A stretch of DNA of 64,000 nucleotides from positions 1 through 64,000 of the forward strand of contig JAGVPB010000065.1 of NCBI GenBank assembly GCA_020052415.1, read 5' to 3'. The notes beneath the pieces were generated by a model. That model was not told where the DNA came from. It made no database searches and worked only from the letters and a program-made list of their open reading frames with translations. Below, piece by piece: positions 19,298 through 27,290 of the stretch (positions within the stretch are counted from its first letter, which is position 1; each line of letters starts with the position of its first letter). This stretch comes from Bacteroidales bacterium. Its GTDB lineage: Bacteria; Bacteroidota; Bacteroidia; Bacteroidales; JAADJA01. The position numbers and the translations under genes were made by a program.

Positions 19298-20602
19298 TTA
19301 CTTGTTCTGGAGCAACCAAATTGCATCAAGAGTAATCATCGAATCTACAGAAATTTTCCTTTCCTGAGCTTTGACTTTGATATTATCAAACCACACAGAG
19401 TCCTTTCTTATGTAATCACGCATTTCGGAAACCTTTTGATAGAATTCTTTGGAAAATCTGTGCCCATTATCAATCCCTTTGAATAAGTCATAAGCAATAT
19501 CAATAAATCCCCAGCCAAAATTCGTTAAAGTTGCGTCACCGGCCATGATAAGAATGAGATCGTGTTTTTGTATTTCATCCATGACATCAACATGTTCGGC
19601 GTATTTCGGTTTGGTAAAAAAATCAGGGTAGATCTCCCTATTATAAAACCAAAAACTATTTTTACATAAAGCATTCAATATACCCATATTGTAAATACTC
19701 CAGTAAAAGCTATCGGAAATCGTAAGTATTGAGGGTTTTGGATTCCCATTGACCGGGCCAAAATGAAATTGTCTGTAAGCTAACTTTTCAGGTTTTGGTT
19801 TAAACAACAAATTCATGCCTTCTATAATATCATTATCTCCATTTCTTGCAGGTTCAATCTTTATCTCCTCCCAAATAATATCCGGAATATCAATGTGGCG
19901 CAGGTATTCGATATATTTTATAATCGAGTCCGTTGCAAGACAAACAGCATAATAACTCCAATGGATGCCGTATTTTGGATAAAGCGGGAATTGTGATATT
20001 CCCTTTTGTGATTTGTAAAATGTGTTGAAATCAATCACGTTTAAATTATTTTCTTTCGCAAATTTCAAGTAATACTCAAAATTTGTTTCTTTTCTTTGTT
20101 TCAGATATTTTTCAGGAATATATTCTGGGAAAAATGAAGCTTTACCTGGAGCAAAAACTAAAATCAGGTCTTTATTTAATCTTGCAAGGGTATCAGCAAT
20201 AAATTTCAGCTTTTGCACTTGATGTAAAATGCTGTCTGAGCCGATAAAATCAGAACCAAAATAAGCTTTGATGTAGTTTTCTTCATATAAATAATTATTT
20301 TTTCCAATGACCACAGCTTTTGCTTTGGCCTTGTTGAAGAATGCATAAGAAATTTGGTTATTGAGCCTTACTAAATAATTACGAAATCCGAAATTCTCAT
20401 TTAAGTATTTTTCTTTTTCTTCCTGAAATGTACCTGAAAGCCAGCCATCGAAAGAAAATTCACTATCAGGATTAATGACAACTGCGCCCTTCAATGGCCA
20501 AATAGCTGCTATTTTAATTTTTTCCTGAAGAAATGGAACAATGAGAAGAAACAATATTAGCCAGAATAAAATATGTTGGATCGATACAGGAATTCTAGTC
20601 AT
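19298..20602 (-). CDS. AlgJ/AlgX-like SGNH-type protein, partner of MBOAT acyltransferase
   Basis: 434 aa. One N-terminal membrane segment (residues 10-27, ILFWLILFLLIVPFLQ) anchors the protein outside the inner membrane. It then has GKNNYLYEENYIKAYFG, LILVFAPGKASFFPEYIP, YGIHWSYYAV and ILTISDSFYWSIYN; the last resembles the block with the catalytic Ser of AlgX/AlgJ proteins (GDSF-like, here SDSF), and GIHWSYYA carries the His. These proteins transfer acetyl groups to exported polysaccharides together with an AlgI-type MBOAT. The gene starts 2 bp after the MBOAT gene, supporting the pair. Polymer unknown. Confidence 0.82.
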   Translation of the reverse strand: MTRIPVSIQHILFWLILFLLIVPFLQEKIKIAAIWPLKGAVVINPDSEFSFDGWLSGTFQEEKEKYLNENFGFRNYLVRLNNQISYAFFNKAKAKAVVIGKNNYLYEENYIKAYFGSDFIGSDSILHQVQKLKFIADTLARLNKDLILVFAPGKASFFPEYIPEKYLKQRKETNFEYYLKFAKENNLNVIDFNTFYKSQKGISQFPLYPKYGIHWSYYAVCLATDSIIKYIEYLRHIDIPDIIWEEIKIEPARNGDNDIIEGMNLLFKPKPEKLAYRQFHFGPVNGNPKPSILTISDSFYWSIYNMGILNALCKNSFWFYNREIYPDFFTKPKYAEHVDVMDEIQKHDLILIMAGDATLTNFGWGFIDIAYDLFKGIDNGHRFSKEFYQKVSEMRDYIRKDSVWFDNIKVKAQERKISVDSMITLDAIWLLQNK

Positions 20603-20604
20603 TT

Positions 20605-22026
20605 TTAAAATCTGAAATAAATAAATGGATTAAATCCGGATGATGTAATGGAACTGACTGATAAAACTATCACAATAACTGTTACTGCAGCGACTGCTAA
20701 ATAGCGGCGGATCGAATACGGCTCAAAATATATCAGGTTCTGAATGTATTGTCCTTTTTTGCCATAAGCGAAAAATGCAAAAACACATGCAATAATGAAA
20801 TAAGTATAAAATTCAGAATCGAATGCAGCAGCATTAAAACTAAAGGCAAACATTCTCTCTAAAAATAAAATTGCCTGAGGCATTTGTTCAATTCTGAAAA
20901 ACACCCATCCGATAACGACAATAAAAAAAGTAATTATAGTACTTGGGAATTTGCCGATTCGCCTATAAACATCAGCCAGAAATATACGTTCGAGTACAAG
21001 GAATAGTCCATGGTAAGCGCCCCAGATCACAAAGCTCCAGGAAGCGCCATGCCATAATCCTGAAGCAAGGAATACGAACCAAAGGTTAAAATAAAGTCTT
21101 GTTTTTGAACCGACCTTGTTGCCACCAAGAGGGATATAAAGGTAATTCCTCATCCATGCTCCCAGGGTAATATGCCATCTGCGCCAAAATTCTGTGATGC
21201 TTTGTGAGATATAAGGATTGTTGAAGTTTTCAGGAAATTTGAATCCAATCATCTTTCCCAATCCGATGGCCATATCCGAATAACCCGAAAAATCGAAATA
21301 AATCTGGAAAGTATAAGCCAGGATTCCTATCCATGCAGAATAGGTGTCAAGTCCGGAGTAGTTCATTGCAAAAATAGCATCCGCCTGTTGGCCCATGTGG
21401 TTTGCGATCAGAACTTTTTTAGCCAGGCCGATAGCAAAGCGGTAAAATCCCGTCAGCTTATTGTCAATGTTTTCATTTTGTGACCTGTCAGTGATCTGGT
21501 CGGCAAGTTCATGATAGCGAATAATGGGACCCGCTATAAGTTTTGGAAATAGAATTATATAGGTCTGATAATCCCAGAAATTATCCAGAGGCTTATGAAC
21601 CCGGCGGTAAACGTCCACAACATAGGTAATGGTTTCAAATGTATAGAATGAAATTCCAATCGGTAATATCAGTTTCGTCCAGTGAATACCCGTAGCTCCG
21701 AAAACTGACAGAAAGGTATTGACATTTTCGATAAAAAAGTTAGAGTACTTAAAATAGAAAAGCAGGCCCAAATTGACCGAAACAGACAAAGCGAGCATTA
21801 GGCGGCGGTGCAAAACCGTTTGTGTCCGCGACATCCACTTTACCAGGTGAAAATCAAGAAAGGTGGTTCCCAGGATTACAAAAATAAATTTTGGAGCGCC
21901 CCAGCTATAAAAGAATATGCTAAATATAAGGATGACAAGGTTTTTATATTTTTTATCCACTACATAATAGGTCACCAAAAAAGCCGGTAAAAAATATAAA
22001 ATGAAAACAATGGAACTGAAAACCAT
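20605..22026 (-). CDS. MBOAT family O-acyltransferase (AlgI/DltB-like)
   Basis: 473 aa with about ten hydrophobic segments. Family motifs: WSFVIWGAYHG preceded by FLASGLWHGASW with the catalytic His, and TEFWRRWHITLGAWMRNYLY-type segment before it, PLGGNKVG after it. Such proteins move an acyl group across the membrane for O-acetylation of a surface polymer such as alginate, cellulose or teichoic acid. First gene of a two-gene operon with the AlgJ-like protein at 19298-20602. No glycan synthesis genes lie next to it, so the acceptor cannot be named. Confidence 0.92.
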   Translation of the reverse strand: MVFSSIVFILYFLPAFLVTYYVVDKKYKNLVILIFSIFFYSWGAPKFIFVILGTTFLDFHLVKWMSRTQTVLHRRLMLALSVSVNLGLLFYFKYSNFFIENVNTFLSVFGATGIHWTKLILPIGISFYTFETITYVVDVYRRVHKPLDNFWDYQTYIILFPKLIAGPIIRYHELADQITDRSQNENIDNKLTGFYRFAIGLAKKVLIANHMGQQADAIFAMNYSGLDTYSAWIGILAYTFQIYFDFSGYSDMAIGLGKMIGFKFPENFNNPYISQSITEFWRRWHITLGAWMRNYLYIPLGGNKVGSKTRLYFNLWFVFLASGLWHGASWSFVIWGAYHGLFLVLERIFLADVYRRIGKFPSTIITFFIVVIGWVFFRIEQMPQAILFLERMFAFSFNAAAFDSEFYTYFIIACVFAFFAYGKKGQYIQNLIYFEPYSIRRYLAVAAVTVIVIVLSVSSITSSGFNPFIYFRF

Positions 22027-22111
22027 ATTATGATGGATTAGCCTTTTGCAAAGAAAGAAAAAAAACTAATAATATTTCTGAAGAGTTATTCTGGCACAAC
22101 ACGCCTGACCA

Positions 22112-24499
22112 TTATCTATAAATAAGCAATTTCCTTATAATCTTTGATTCAGTGAACTTAACATGCAGGAAGTGACATCCATTTTTCAAACCGGAAATAT
22201 CCAATACCAATGATTCTGATTTTAATTGAAAGATTTCAGTTCCCATGATATCGGTGATTCGATATTCCATTATTTCAGCCGGGTTTTCAGCTTCAATAAA
22301 CAGCTTATTGCTTGCCGGGTTAGGGTAAATGTGTAATTTTTGTGATTCTGAATTTTCGGGCAAACCGGTCAGGTCAACAAAATAGCAGGCTGAGGTATCC
22401 TTACAATTGTCCTGAGTCACCTCAACTGCATAGTTTCCTGTTTCCGTGGGTGTAAAGGATTGGGAAGTCGCTCCTTCAACCGGAATCCATGTCAGACAAT
22501 CGAGCCATTGATAAGAAGCGTCAGGGGCATTGGCTGTTAAGGTTGTCCCGGCCTGGGTAACTGAAGTATCAACAACAATTATTGCAAGCAGAGTATTAAT
22601 TATAGTATCGCAGTTCCATGCATCCAAGTAGTTTCCAGGAGAACTTTGCCAGCTTCCGCCGAGATAAATACTGTCACCCTGGCAAAGAGATGCATTTTCA
22701 TTTATTAAGGCTGTCGAAGCTTTAATATAAACCTGATCGCCTTCGGAGGAACTAAAATTTCCGAGATAAACATCCGGCATGTAATCATTATTCATATCTC
22801 CAATAGCCAGGTCATGAGCGTAAACATCCTCTCCTGAATTTTCATAACAAAGCTCAAAATTTCCCGATCCGGCGTTGTGCCACACCTGCAGCCCGTGCGA
22901 GCCATAGCTCCCGATAAAGATATCGGTCAGGTGATCGTAATCATGATCAACCAGCCTGACTGATTTCGCATAATTATTATTATTGATTACAAAACCTTCT
23001 GTAAAATCACCATCCCCGCCATTCAGCCAAACCTGGGATGGAACCGTCCAATTGGCACACACCGCATCCTGATCTCCATCATTATCAAGGTCGGCCAAAT
23101 CAACTCCGTAGCTGTTGCCAGTACCCAGGGCTTGTCCGCTATCTGTAAAATTCCCAGAACCATTATTGATCCAGACCTTTGAAGGCGCTGAGTTGGTTGA
23201 CGATACAAATGCATCCGCATCACCGTCGCCATCGAGGTCACCCAGGGCCACTTCCGTACATGACTGGCCCGCAAGGTTTTGACTGGAATTATTAAAATTC
23301 CCGGAACCATCGTTAAACCATACCTGGCTGCCACCACCCGAATAAGCCGGTAAAAACAGGTCCTGGTAGGTATCATTATTCAGATCAGCCATGTCAAATT
23401 TGTTAATGGTCAGATTGGTCGCAATGTCATCCTGTGAAAGAGTGAAATTACCTGATCCATTGTTTTTGTAAACCTCGCAGCCATAGCTCAGACCAAAGCC
23501 GGCAGTGATAATATCCAAATCTGAATCCATGTCCACATCGGCTATTTTCACTCCGTATCTCCACCCATCCTGCCCGACATTCTGCATCAGGGTGAAAGAA
23601 GAATTTCCATCATTTTCATAGACTTCGATATCGTTATAGGCATCCACTTTCACGGCATCCAGGTCATTATCACCGTCCAGATCACCCAAAGCCACACCGA
23701 ATGACTCGCCCTCGATACCGATATTCTGGCCGTTGTTTGAATAATCGCAGCAGTTTTCCGAAGTCATTCCCCAAGAAATTAATACATACCCGCCGGTGCC
23801 GGTTAAGGGAACACCGCCATTACCGTTTCCGCCGCCACCGCCGCCACCATAATTTTCGCCGTTTCCGGCCGGATCGGTAACATTGCAATTCACATCTGTA
23901 AATCCTGCTCCTTTCCCGCCTGCACCTCCGGGAGCACCGCCACTCAAGCCGCCTGCTCCTCCAGGGGTTACACAATTTCCCGTCCATGTAATGGTATTAC
24001 CTCCTGCAAAACCATCACTCACCGAGCCTGCGGCTCCACCACCACCACCGCCAAAATAAGTCCAGTATCCGCCACCACCTGTTCCTCCGGTTCTATTGGC
24101 AACTGTCCCGTTTGAACCAGTTCCTCCGGCACCGCCACCGCCTAAATTAGGATTGGGAACCCAGGTTCCGTTTTCTCCTCCTGTTGCGGAAATCAAATCA
24201 CCCACACCGGTTAAACCAACCGCAGCGCCTCCGCCGGCAATCCCAACGGTTACAGTATATTCCGATAAAGGAACAACGGTATAAACTCCCAGTGCATAAC
24301 CACCGCCTCCTCCACCACCGCCACCATTGATTCCTCCGGCACCTCCTGCACCAACAAGTTCAATTGTAACGGATGTCACATCTGCGGGAACGGTGAAGAC
24401 TCCGGATGAAGTAAAGGTTTGCGATCCCGATTGTGAAAAAGCCTGGATGAAGAACACACTAAAAAATACAAATGCTGATAAAAAGTACAGGTTTTTCAT
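22112..24499 (-). CDS. Secreted glycine-rich / FG-GAP repeat protein with T9SS sorting domain
   Basis: 795 aa. Signal peptide to about residue 22. Residues 25-245 are a glycine-rich domain (TFTSSGVFTVPADVTSVTI followed by long Gly runs). Residues 250-600 carry seven FG-GAP/VCBS-type repeats with Asp-rich calcium loops: DLDGDNDLD, DVDMDSDLD, DLNNDTYQD, DLDGDGDAD, DLDNDGDQD, DHDYDHLTD, DMNNDYMPD, forming a propeller. A short Ig-like part (ASYQWLDCLTWIPVEGA) precedes the T9SS type A domain (LHIYPNPASNKLFIEAEN to the end). Likely a surface or released adhesin/binding protein. The codon-biased Gly region gives a GC-rich stretch around 23,800-24,360. Confidence 0.88.
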   Translation of the reverse strand: MKNLYFLSAFVFFSVFFIQAFSQSGSQTFTSSGVFTVPADVTSVTIELVGAGGAGGINGGGGGGGGGYALGVYTVVPLSEYTVTVGIAGGGAAVGLTGVGDLISATGGENGTWVPNPNLGGGGAGGTGSNGTVANRTGGTGGGGYWTYFGGGGGGAAGSVSDGFAGGNTITWTGNCVTPGGAGGLSGGAPGGAGGKGAGFTDVNCNVTDPAGNGENYGGGGGGGNGNGGVPLTGTGGYVLISWGMTSENCCDYSNNGQNIGIEGESFGVALGDLDGDNDLDAVKVDAYNDIEVYENDGNSSFTLMQNVGQDGWRYGVKIADVDMDSDLDIITAGFGLSYGCEVYKNNGSGNFTLSQDDIATNLTINKFDMADLNNDTYQDLFLPAYSGGGSQVWFNDGSGNFNNSSQNLAGQSCTEVALGDLDGDGDADAFVSSTNSAPSKVWINNGSGNFTDSGQALGTGNSYGVDLADLDNDGDQDAVCANWTVPSQVWLNGGDGDFTEGFVINNNNYAKSVRLVDHDYDHLTDIFIGSYGSHGLQVWHNAGSGNFELCYENSGEDVYAHDLAIGDMNNDYMPDVYLGNFSSSEGDQVYIKASTALINENASLCQGDSIYLGGSWQSSPGNYLDAWNCDTIINTLLAIIVVDTSVTQAGTTLTANAPDASYQWLDCLTWIPVEGATSQSFTPTETGNYAVEVTQDNCKDTSACYFVDLTGLPENSESQKLHIYPNPASNKLFIEAENPAEIMEYRITDIMGTEIFQLKSESLVLDISGLKNGCHFLHVKFTESKIIRKLLIYR

Positions 24500-24510
24500 T
24501 TATATTCAAT

Positions 24511-24732
24511 TTAAAATTTAAGTTTTTCGTGGGGAATTCCCTTGCCTGATTCTATTTCCTCAATCGCATCAATAATTCCCTGCTTTTGCTCAGTAGTTAA
24601 TTTTTCCCAATCATTAATATCTTTGTGACCATTTATGTAGTTTATTAAAACTCCATAAAGTTCTTCTAACCGATTCTTCTCCAGAGAATCAACTTGTCGA
24701 AATATTTTCAGTTTTAAATCGGATATTGTCAT
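24511..24732 (-). CDS. Orphan antitoxin-like small protein
   Basis: 73 aa: MTISDLKLKIFRQVDSLEKN, then a helical LEELYGVLINYING part and an acidic end (EEIESGKGIPHEKLKF). This matches small addiction-module antitoxins that precede RelE/ParE toxins: the end GKGIPHEKL is the usual toxin-binding tail. No toxin follows; 11 bp downstream is the start of the unrelated secreted-protein gene's ATG. It is probably a remnant antitoxin or one acting on a toxin encoded elsewhere. The same type of gene is at 26019-26258 and 54614-54850. Confidence 0.6.
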   Translation of the reverse strand: MTISDLKLKIFRQVDSLEKNRLEELYGVLINYINGHKDINDWEKLTTEQKQGIIDAIEEIESGKGIPHEKLKF

Positions 24733-24928
24733 AGAATGTCTTTTGTCAAAATTACAAAATATAATTAATCAGGTTTATTTCTGGCCGGACTGGACTTGCA
24801 CCTAAAATATAAGTGTTTTACCTCTTTGCTTAAAGTCATACTTACCCAAAGGGCCTAGCCGGAAGACCCGAAGCAGTGAGGGCTTTTGCACCATTTACTA
24901 TCGCCTTGTTCCTCCTGTTAATCCTTTA

Positions 24929-24985
24929 TTCATCTTTCCTGCCATAAACCGGATCAAACCTGCAACGCTTAAACCTGCCACGCAG
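24929..24985. repeat. Left copy of a ~55-bp direct repeat flanking vapBC
   Basis: TTCATC.TTCCTGCCATAA.CCGG...CAA.CCTGCAACGCTTAAACCT is found here and at 25771-25826 in the same orientation with few differences. Otherwise 24733-25047 holds no gene I can support. Confidence 0.75.
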
Positions 24986-25047
24986 GAATGGCGTCAGAGG
25001 AGATGGCTGCTGTTGCTTCTTTGTCCTCGACGGTCATTAGTTCAATA

Positions 25048-25446
25048 TTATTTCGTCCAGTCCTCCAAAGCGATTCCCTTTATCCTCTTGAAATGGTCGG
25101 TGTTGTTCGTAACCATTGTTAAATTATGAGTTACTGATGTAACGCCAATCAACAGGTCAAAGTCATCAACAGAAATTCCCGCTTTTCTTAACCGGGCTTT
25201 TTCTTTTGCATAGAGGTCAATCGAATGAAAAATGGGAACAATTTTTATCCCCGATAAAAAATTGTCAAGAGCTTTCTGGTTTTTATCTTTTTTCTCGCTG
25301 TTCTCAATACCAAACTTTAATTCGGCAAGTGTGATTTCGGAAATAAAACAGTTGTCAGGGTCGGCTTTCTCAAATTTTTTGTTGAGGTCAAACTTGCCTT
25401 TGATGTAATAAATGCAAGTGTTAGTGTCAATGAGATACTTTTTCAA
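25048..25446 (-). CDS. vapC: PIN-domain toxin, VapC family
   Basis: 132 aa. The PIN fold residues are all there: Asp7 in YLIDTNTCIYYIKG, Glu40-region in ISEITLAELKFGIE, Asp96-region in VDDFDLLIGV and Asp at TNNTDHFKRI. VapC toxins are Mg-dependent RNases that cut tRNA or rRNA and are held inactive by VapB. Its start overlaps the antitoxin stop by 4 bp (25443-25446), the classic TA layout. The pair is flanked by ~55-bp direct repeats. Confidence 0.92.
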   Translation of the reverse strand: MKKYLIDTNTCIYYIKGKFDLNKKFEKADPDNCFISEITLAELKFGIENSEKKDKNQKALDNFLSGIKIVPIFHSIDLYAKEKARLRKAGISVDDFDLLIGVTSVTHNLTMVTNNTDHFKRIKGIALEDWTK

Positions 25447-25688
25447 AACTGTTCAATTTGTCGGTTTAAAGTCCTGCTATTTCGTATGTCATTGATAATT
25501 TCGTCAGCCGATTGTTTTGACTCCCAGGCACCGAATGCTTTGTAAAAAGATTTCTTCCTGTCAGTGATGTCAGTCTTAACTGAAAGAGTAAGTTTAGAAA
25601 TGAGGTCAAGCTTGTTGCTTGGGCTAAGATTGTCCAGTAGCCGCAAGTACCCATCAATTAGTGTCGTATTTATGTCTATTGTTTTCAT
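25443..25688 (-). CDS. Antitoxin partner of VapC
   Basis: 81 aa, directly upstream of and overlapping vapC by 4 bp. N-terminal part MKTIDINTTLIDGYLRLLDN, middle helix LDLISKLTLSVKTDI, then SFYKAFGAWESKQSADEII, and a polar tail that should bind the toxin. No recognisable AbrB or MetJ motif, so it belongs to one of the less typical Bacteroidota antitoxin types in which the region GAWESKQSADEII is common. Role assigned by position and size. Such antitoxins usually repress their own operon. Confidence 0.8.
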   Translation of the reverse strand: MKTIDINTTLIDGYLRLLDNLSPSNKLDLISKLTLSVKTDITDRKKSFYKAFGAWESKQSADEIINDIRNSRTLNRQIEQF

Positions 25689-25770
25689 TTAAGTCCTGTT
25701 TAATTTATGATGCAAATTTAATAAAAAATGTGTTGTGTTTTATGTCCAAAACGTCAGAAAAATCTGTTCG

Positions 25771-25826
25771 TTCATCATTCCTGCCATAAGCCGGCACAAG
25801 CCTGCAACGCTTAAACCTAACGAATA
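25771..25826. repeat. Right copy of the ~55-bp direct repeat flanking vapBC
   Basis: See the copy at 24929-24985. Together they bracket vapBC. On the minus strand this copy begins GTTAGGTTTAAGCG, a perfect GTTRRRY core, and may be the R' end of an attC-like site (see repeat at 25868). Confidence 0.7.
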
Positions 25827-25867
25827 TGAATTGCGCCAGAAGGAAAAGTTCTATGTCATTGATTTTA

Positions 25868-25955
25868 CCAGGGCTTAAGTCGCTCTATCGCACCTGCCAT
25901 CACTTGAAGTCTTAAGCCAGTGGTGCGAAGTATTGAGCAAGCAAACTGTTATGGG
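25868..25955. repeat. Hairpin repeat, copy A (attC-like, minus orientation)
   Basis: A ~75-bp block (GGGCTTAAGTCGCTC...CTTGAAGTCTTAAGCC) is shared without gaps with 26312-26384 at roughly two thirds identity. It can fold through GCTCTATCGCACC / complementary GCTC...CGCACC arms. It lies just downstream of the minus-strand gene at 26019-26258, and on that strand is preceded by CCCATAAC and followed by GTTAGGT, the order expected for attC. The gap 25689-26018 has no gene. Confidence 0.5.
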
Positions 25956-26018
25956 CTGGGTGTAATATTTTCTATTATTTTTTTGGGCTTTGTCTGCAAT
26001 CGAATACCGAACTTATTT

Positions 26019-26258
26019 TTACATATTTTCGATGTCTGTTCTCAGATTCTTAGCTTCAATAACCCGTCCGTTGGCTGCATCTTCCTCTGCCTGGTCAATC
26101 ATTGCATTAAAACTGTCTATTGACATTGGCTTTAATTCCTGCTCATAGATTTTCCTTTTTTCGTCATGCAGAAACCTGTCAAGTTTATTGATCAATTCCT
26201 CGCTATTAATTCTGAGAAATTCCTGGATCAAACTTATCTTTCTTGCTTGAATGTCCAT
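26019..26258 (-). CDS. Orphan antitoxin-like small protein
   Basis: 79 aa from the ATG at 26258; the frame is open 11 codons further but with no better start. Sequence MDIQARKISLIQEFLRINSE, a charged helix LHDEKRKIYEQELKPMS and the tail IDQAEEDAANGRVIEAKNLR: this is the usual architecture of Bacteroidota antitoxins placed before RelE/ParE toxins (SxxEFxxxIxxAexDxxxGRvi). No toxin frame exists downstream in 25,950-26,018. Remnant or solitary antitoxin. Confidence 0.65.
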   Translation of the reverse strand: MDIQARKISLIQEFLRINSEELINKLDRFLHDEKRKIYEQELKPMSIDSFNAMIDQAEEDAANGRVIEAKNLRTDIENM

Positions 26259-26311
26259 TGTTATTTTTTTTGTAAAGATACCACTTTTCACTCATTACTA
26301 TTTCATTATTT

Positions 26312-26384
26312 TATCAAGGCTTAAGCCGCTCCGCCGTACCTGATATGGCTTGAAGACTTAAGACAATGGGGTATCTCAGATGAG
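26312..26384. repeat. Hairpin repeat, copy B
   Basis: Homologous to copy A (25868). On the minus strand it lies just downstream of the gene at 26439-27290, preceded by ACACAAC. Contains the palindrome-like CTTGAAGACTTAAG. Confidence 0.5.
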
Positions 26385-26438
26385 GTATCGCAGAATGGAT
26401 ATTGTTGTGTTTATTAGATTTCATAAGAAAATTTTTGA

Positions 26439-27290
26439 TTAAAGTCCGTCAGCTAAAAATTGCACTCCATTGTCCTTGTGAAGTTTGATAATTATTTTCA
26501 TTAGTCGCTGATTGAATTTGAGTTTAAAATCTCTCTTGTCAAAATAATCGGTATATTTTACATTGTGCTGAATGACAAACTCAATTAAATCTTTCCATTC
26601 TTCTTTGGTCTGTTTATCGTTCTTGATGTAAAATAAAATCTCATCAGGGTCATAATATTCAAGTGCCCTTCTAGTTTCCCTGTCAATTATTTTCCGATAC
26701 TCGCCTGAAAGAATTACTAATACATATTGGCAATCCTCCATGCATCGACAAATGATAGGCCATAATTTTCTTATATCATTTGAATATTGTTGGTCATTCT
26801 CAACAAGCATTGGGAAGATTGGAACTTTTAAAGAATCTCTTTGGTCGTCTATGATTGTTTCGCCTTCTTTTCTTTCTTCTAAATGCTGTCGAGAACTAAA
26901 GAAAATTTGTGTCTTTGGAATTGCAGCAATTATTTTTCTTCCTTTTATCTGTTTTGATTCGGCATAAGTTTGAACAGAATTATGAGTGTCTTTATAAAGA
27001 ATACCTACTCCAAATAACTTACAACTATTTAAAATTTTTACTGTTGGCTTGCTTGGAAACGCAAAGAAAATTTCAAGCGTCTTGGAATGAATTCGGGCAG
27101 ATTGAGAGAATCTCTGAATCATTGAATCAGGTAAACTGTCTGCTGTCTCCCGTATAACGATTGCTTTAATAACTGAATCTCGTTCAAACAATAAATTTGT
27201 CGCAAGAGCAATTTGATTGTAGTTAATGTCGTCATCTAAAAGGGCAAAGCCCTGTCTCTGAAAATGCTCTATGAGAATCTCTCTTTCCAA
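26439..27290 (-). CDS. Unknown protein paired with ParB-like gene; DUF4062/TIR-like C-terminal half suspected
   Basis: 283 aa. It starts with TTG at 27290, directly after the TAA of the ParB-like gene (TAATTG), so translation is coupled. I do not recognise the N-terminal half (FALLDDDINYNQIALATNLL, VIKAIVIRETADSLPDSM). The middle and C-terminal half (AIPKTQIFFSSRQHLEERKE, IFPMLVEND, YVLVILSGEYRKIIDRETRR, ALEYYDPDEILFYIKND) has the alternating strand-helix pattern and ordering of a Rossmann-like TIR/DUF4062 domain, but no catalytic residue can be fixed. Genes coupled to a ParB-fold protein outside plasmid partitioning are often accessory or defence units; here that is inference only. Confidence 0.5.
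   Translation of the reverse strand: MEREILIEHFQRQGFALLDDDINYNQIALATNLLFERDSVIKAIVIRETADSLPDSMIQRFSQSARIHSKTLEIFFAFPSKPTVKILNSCKLFGVGILYKDTHNSVQTYAESKQIKGRKIIAAIPKTQIFFSSRQHLEERKEGETIIDDQRDSLKVPIFPMLVENDQQYSNDIRKLWPIICRCMEDCQYVLVILSGEYRKIIDRETRRALEYYDPDEILFYIKNDKQTKEEWKDLIEFVIQHNVKYTDYFDKRDFKLKFNQRLMKIIIKLHKDNGVQFLADGL

Noticed and set aside
23023..24521. Several long frames opposite or out of frame with the glycine-rich protein gene
   Set aside because: Result of the GC-rich glycine codons and FG-GAP repeats; peptides are low-complexity (Pro-rich).
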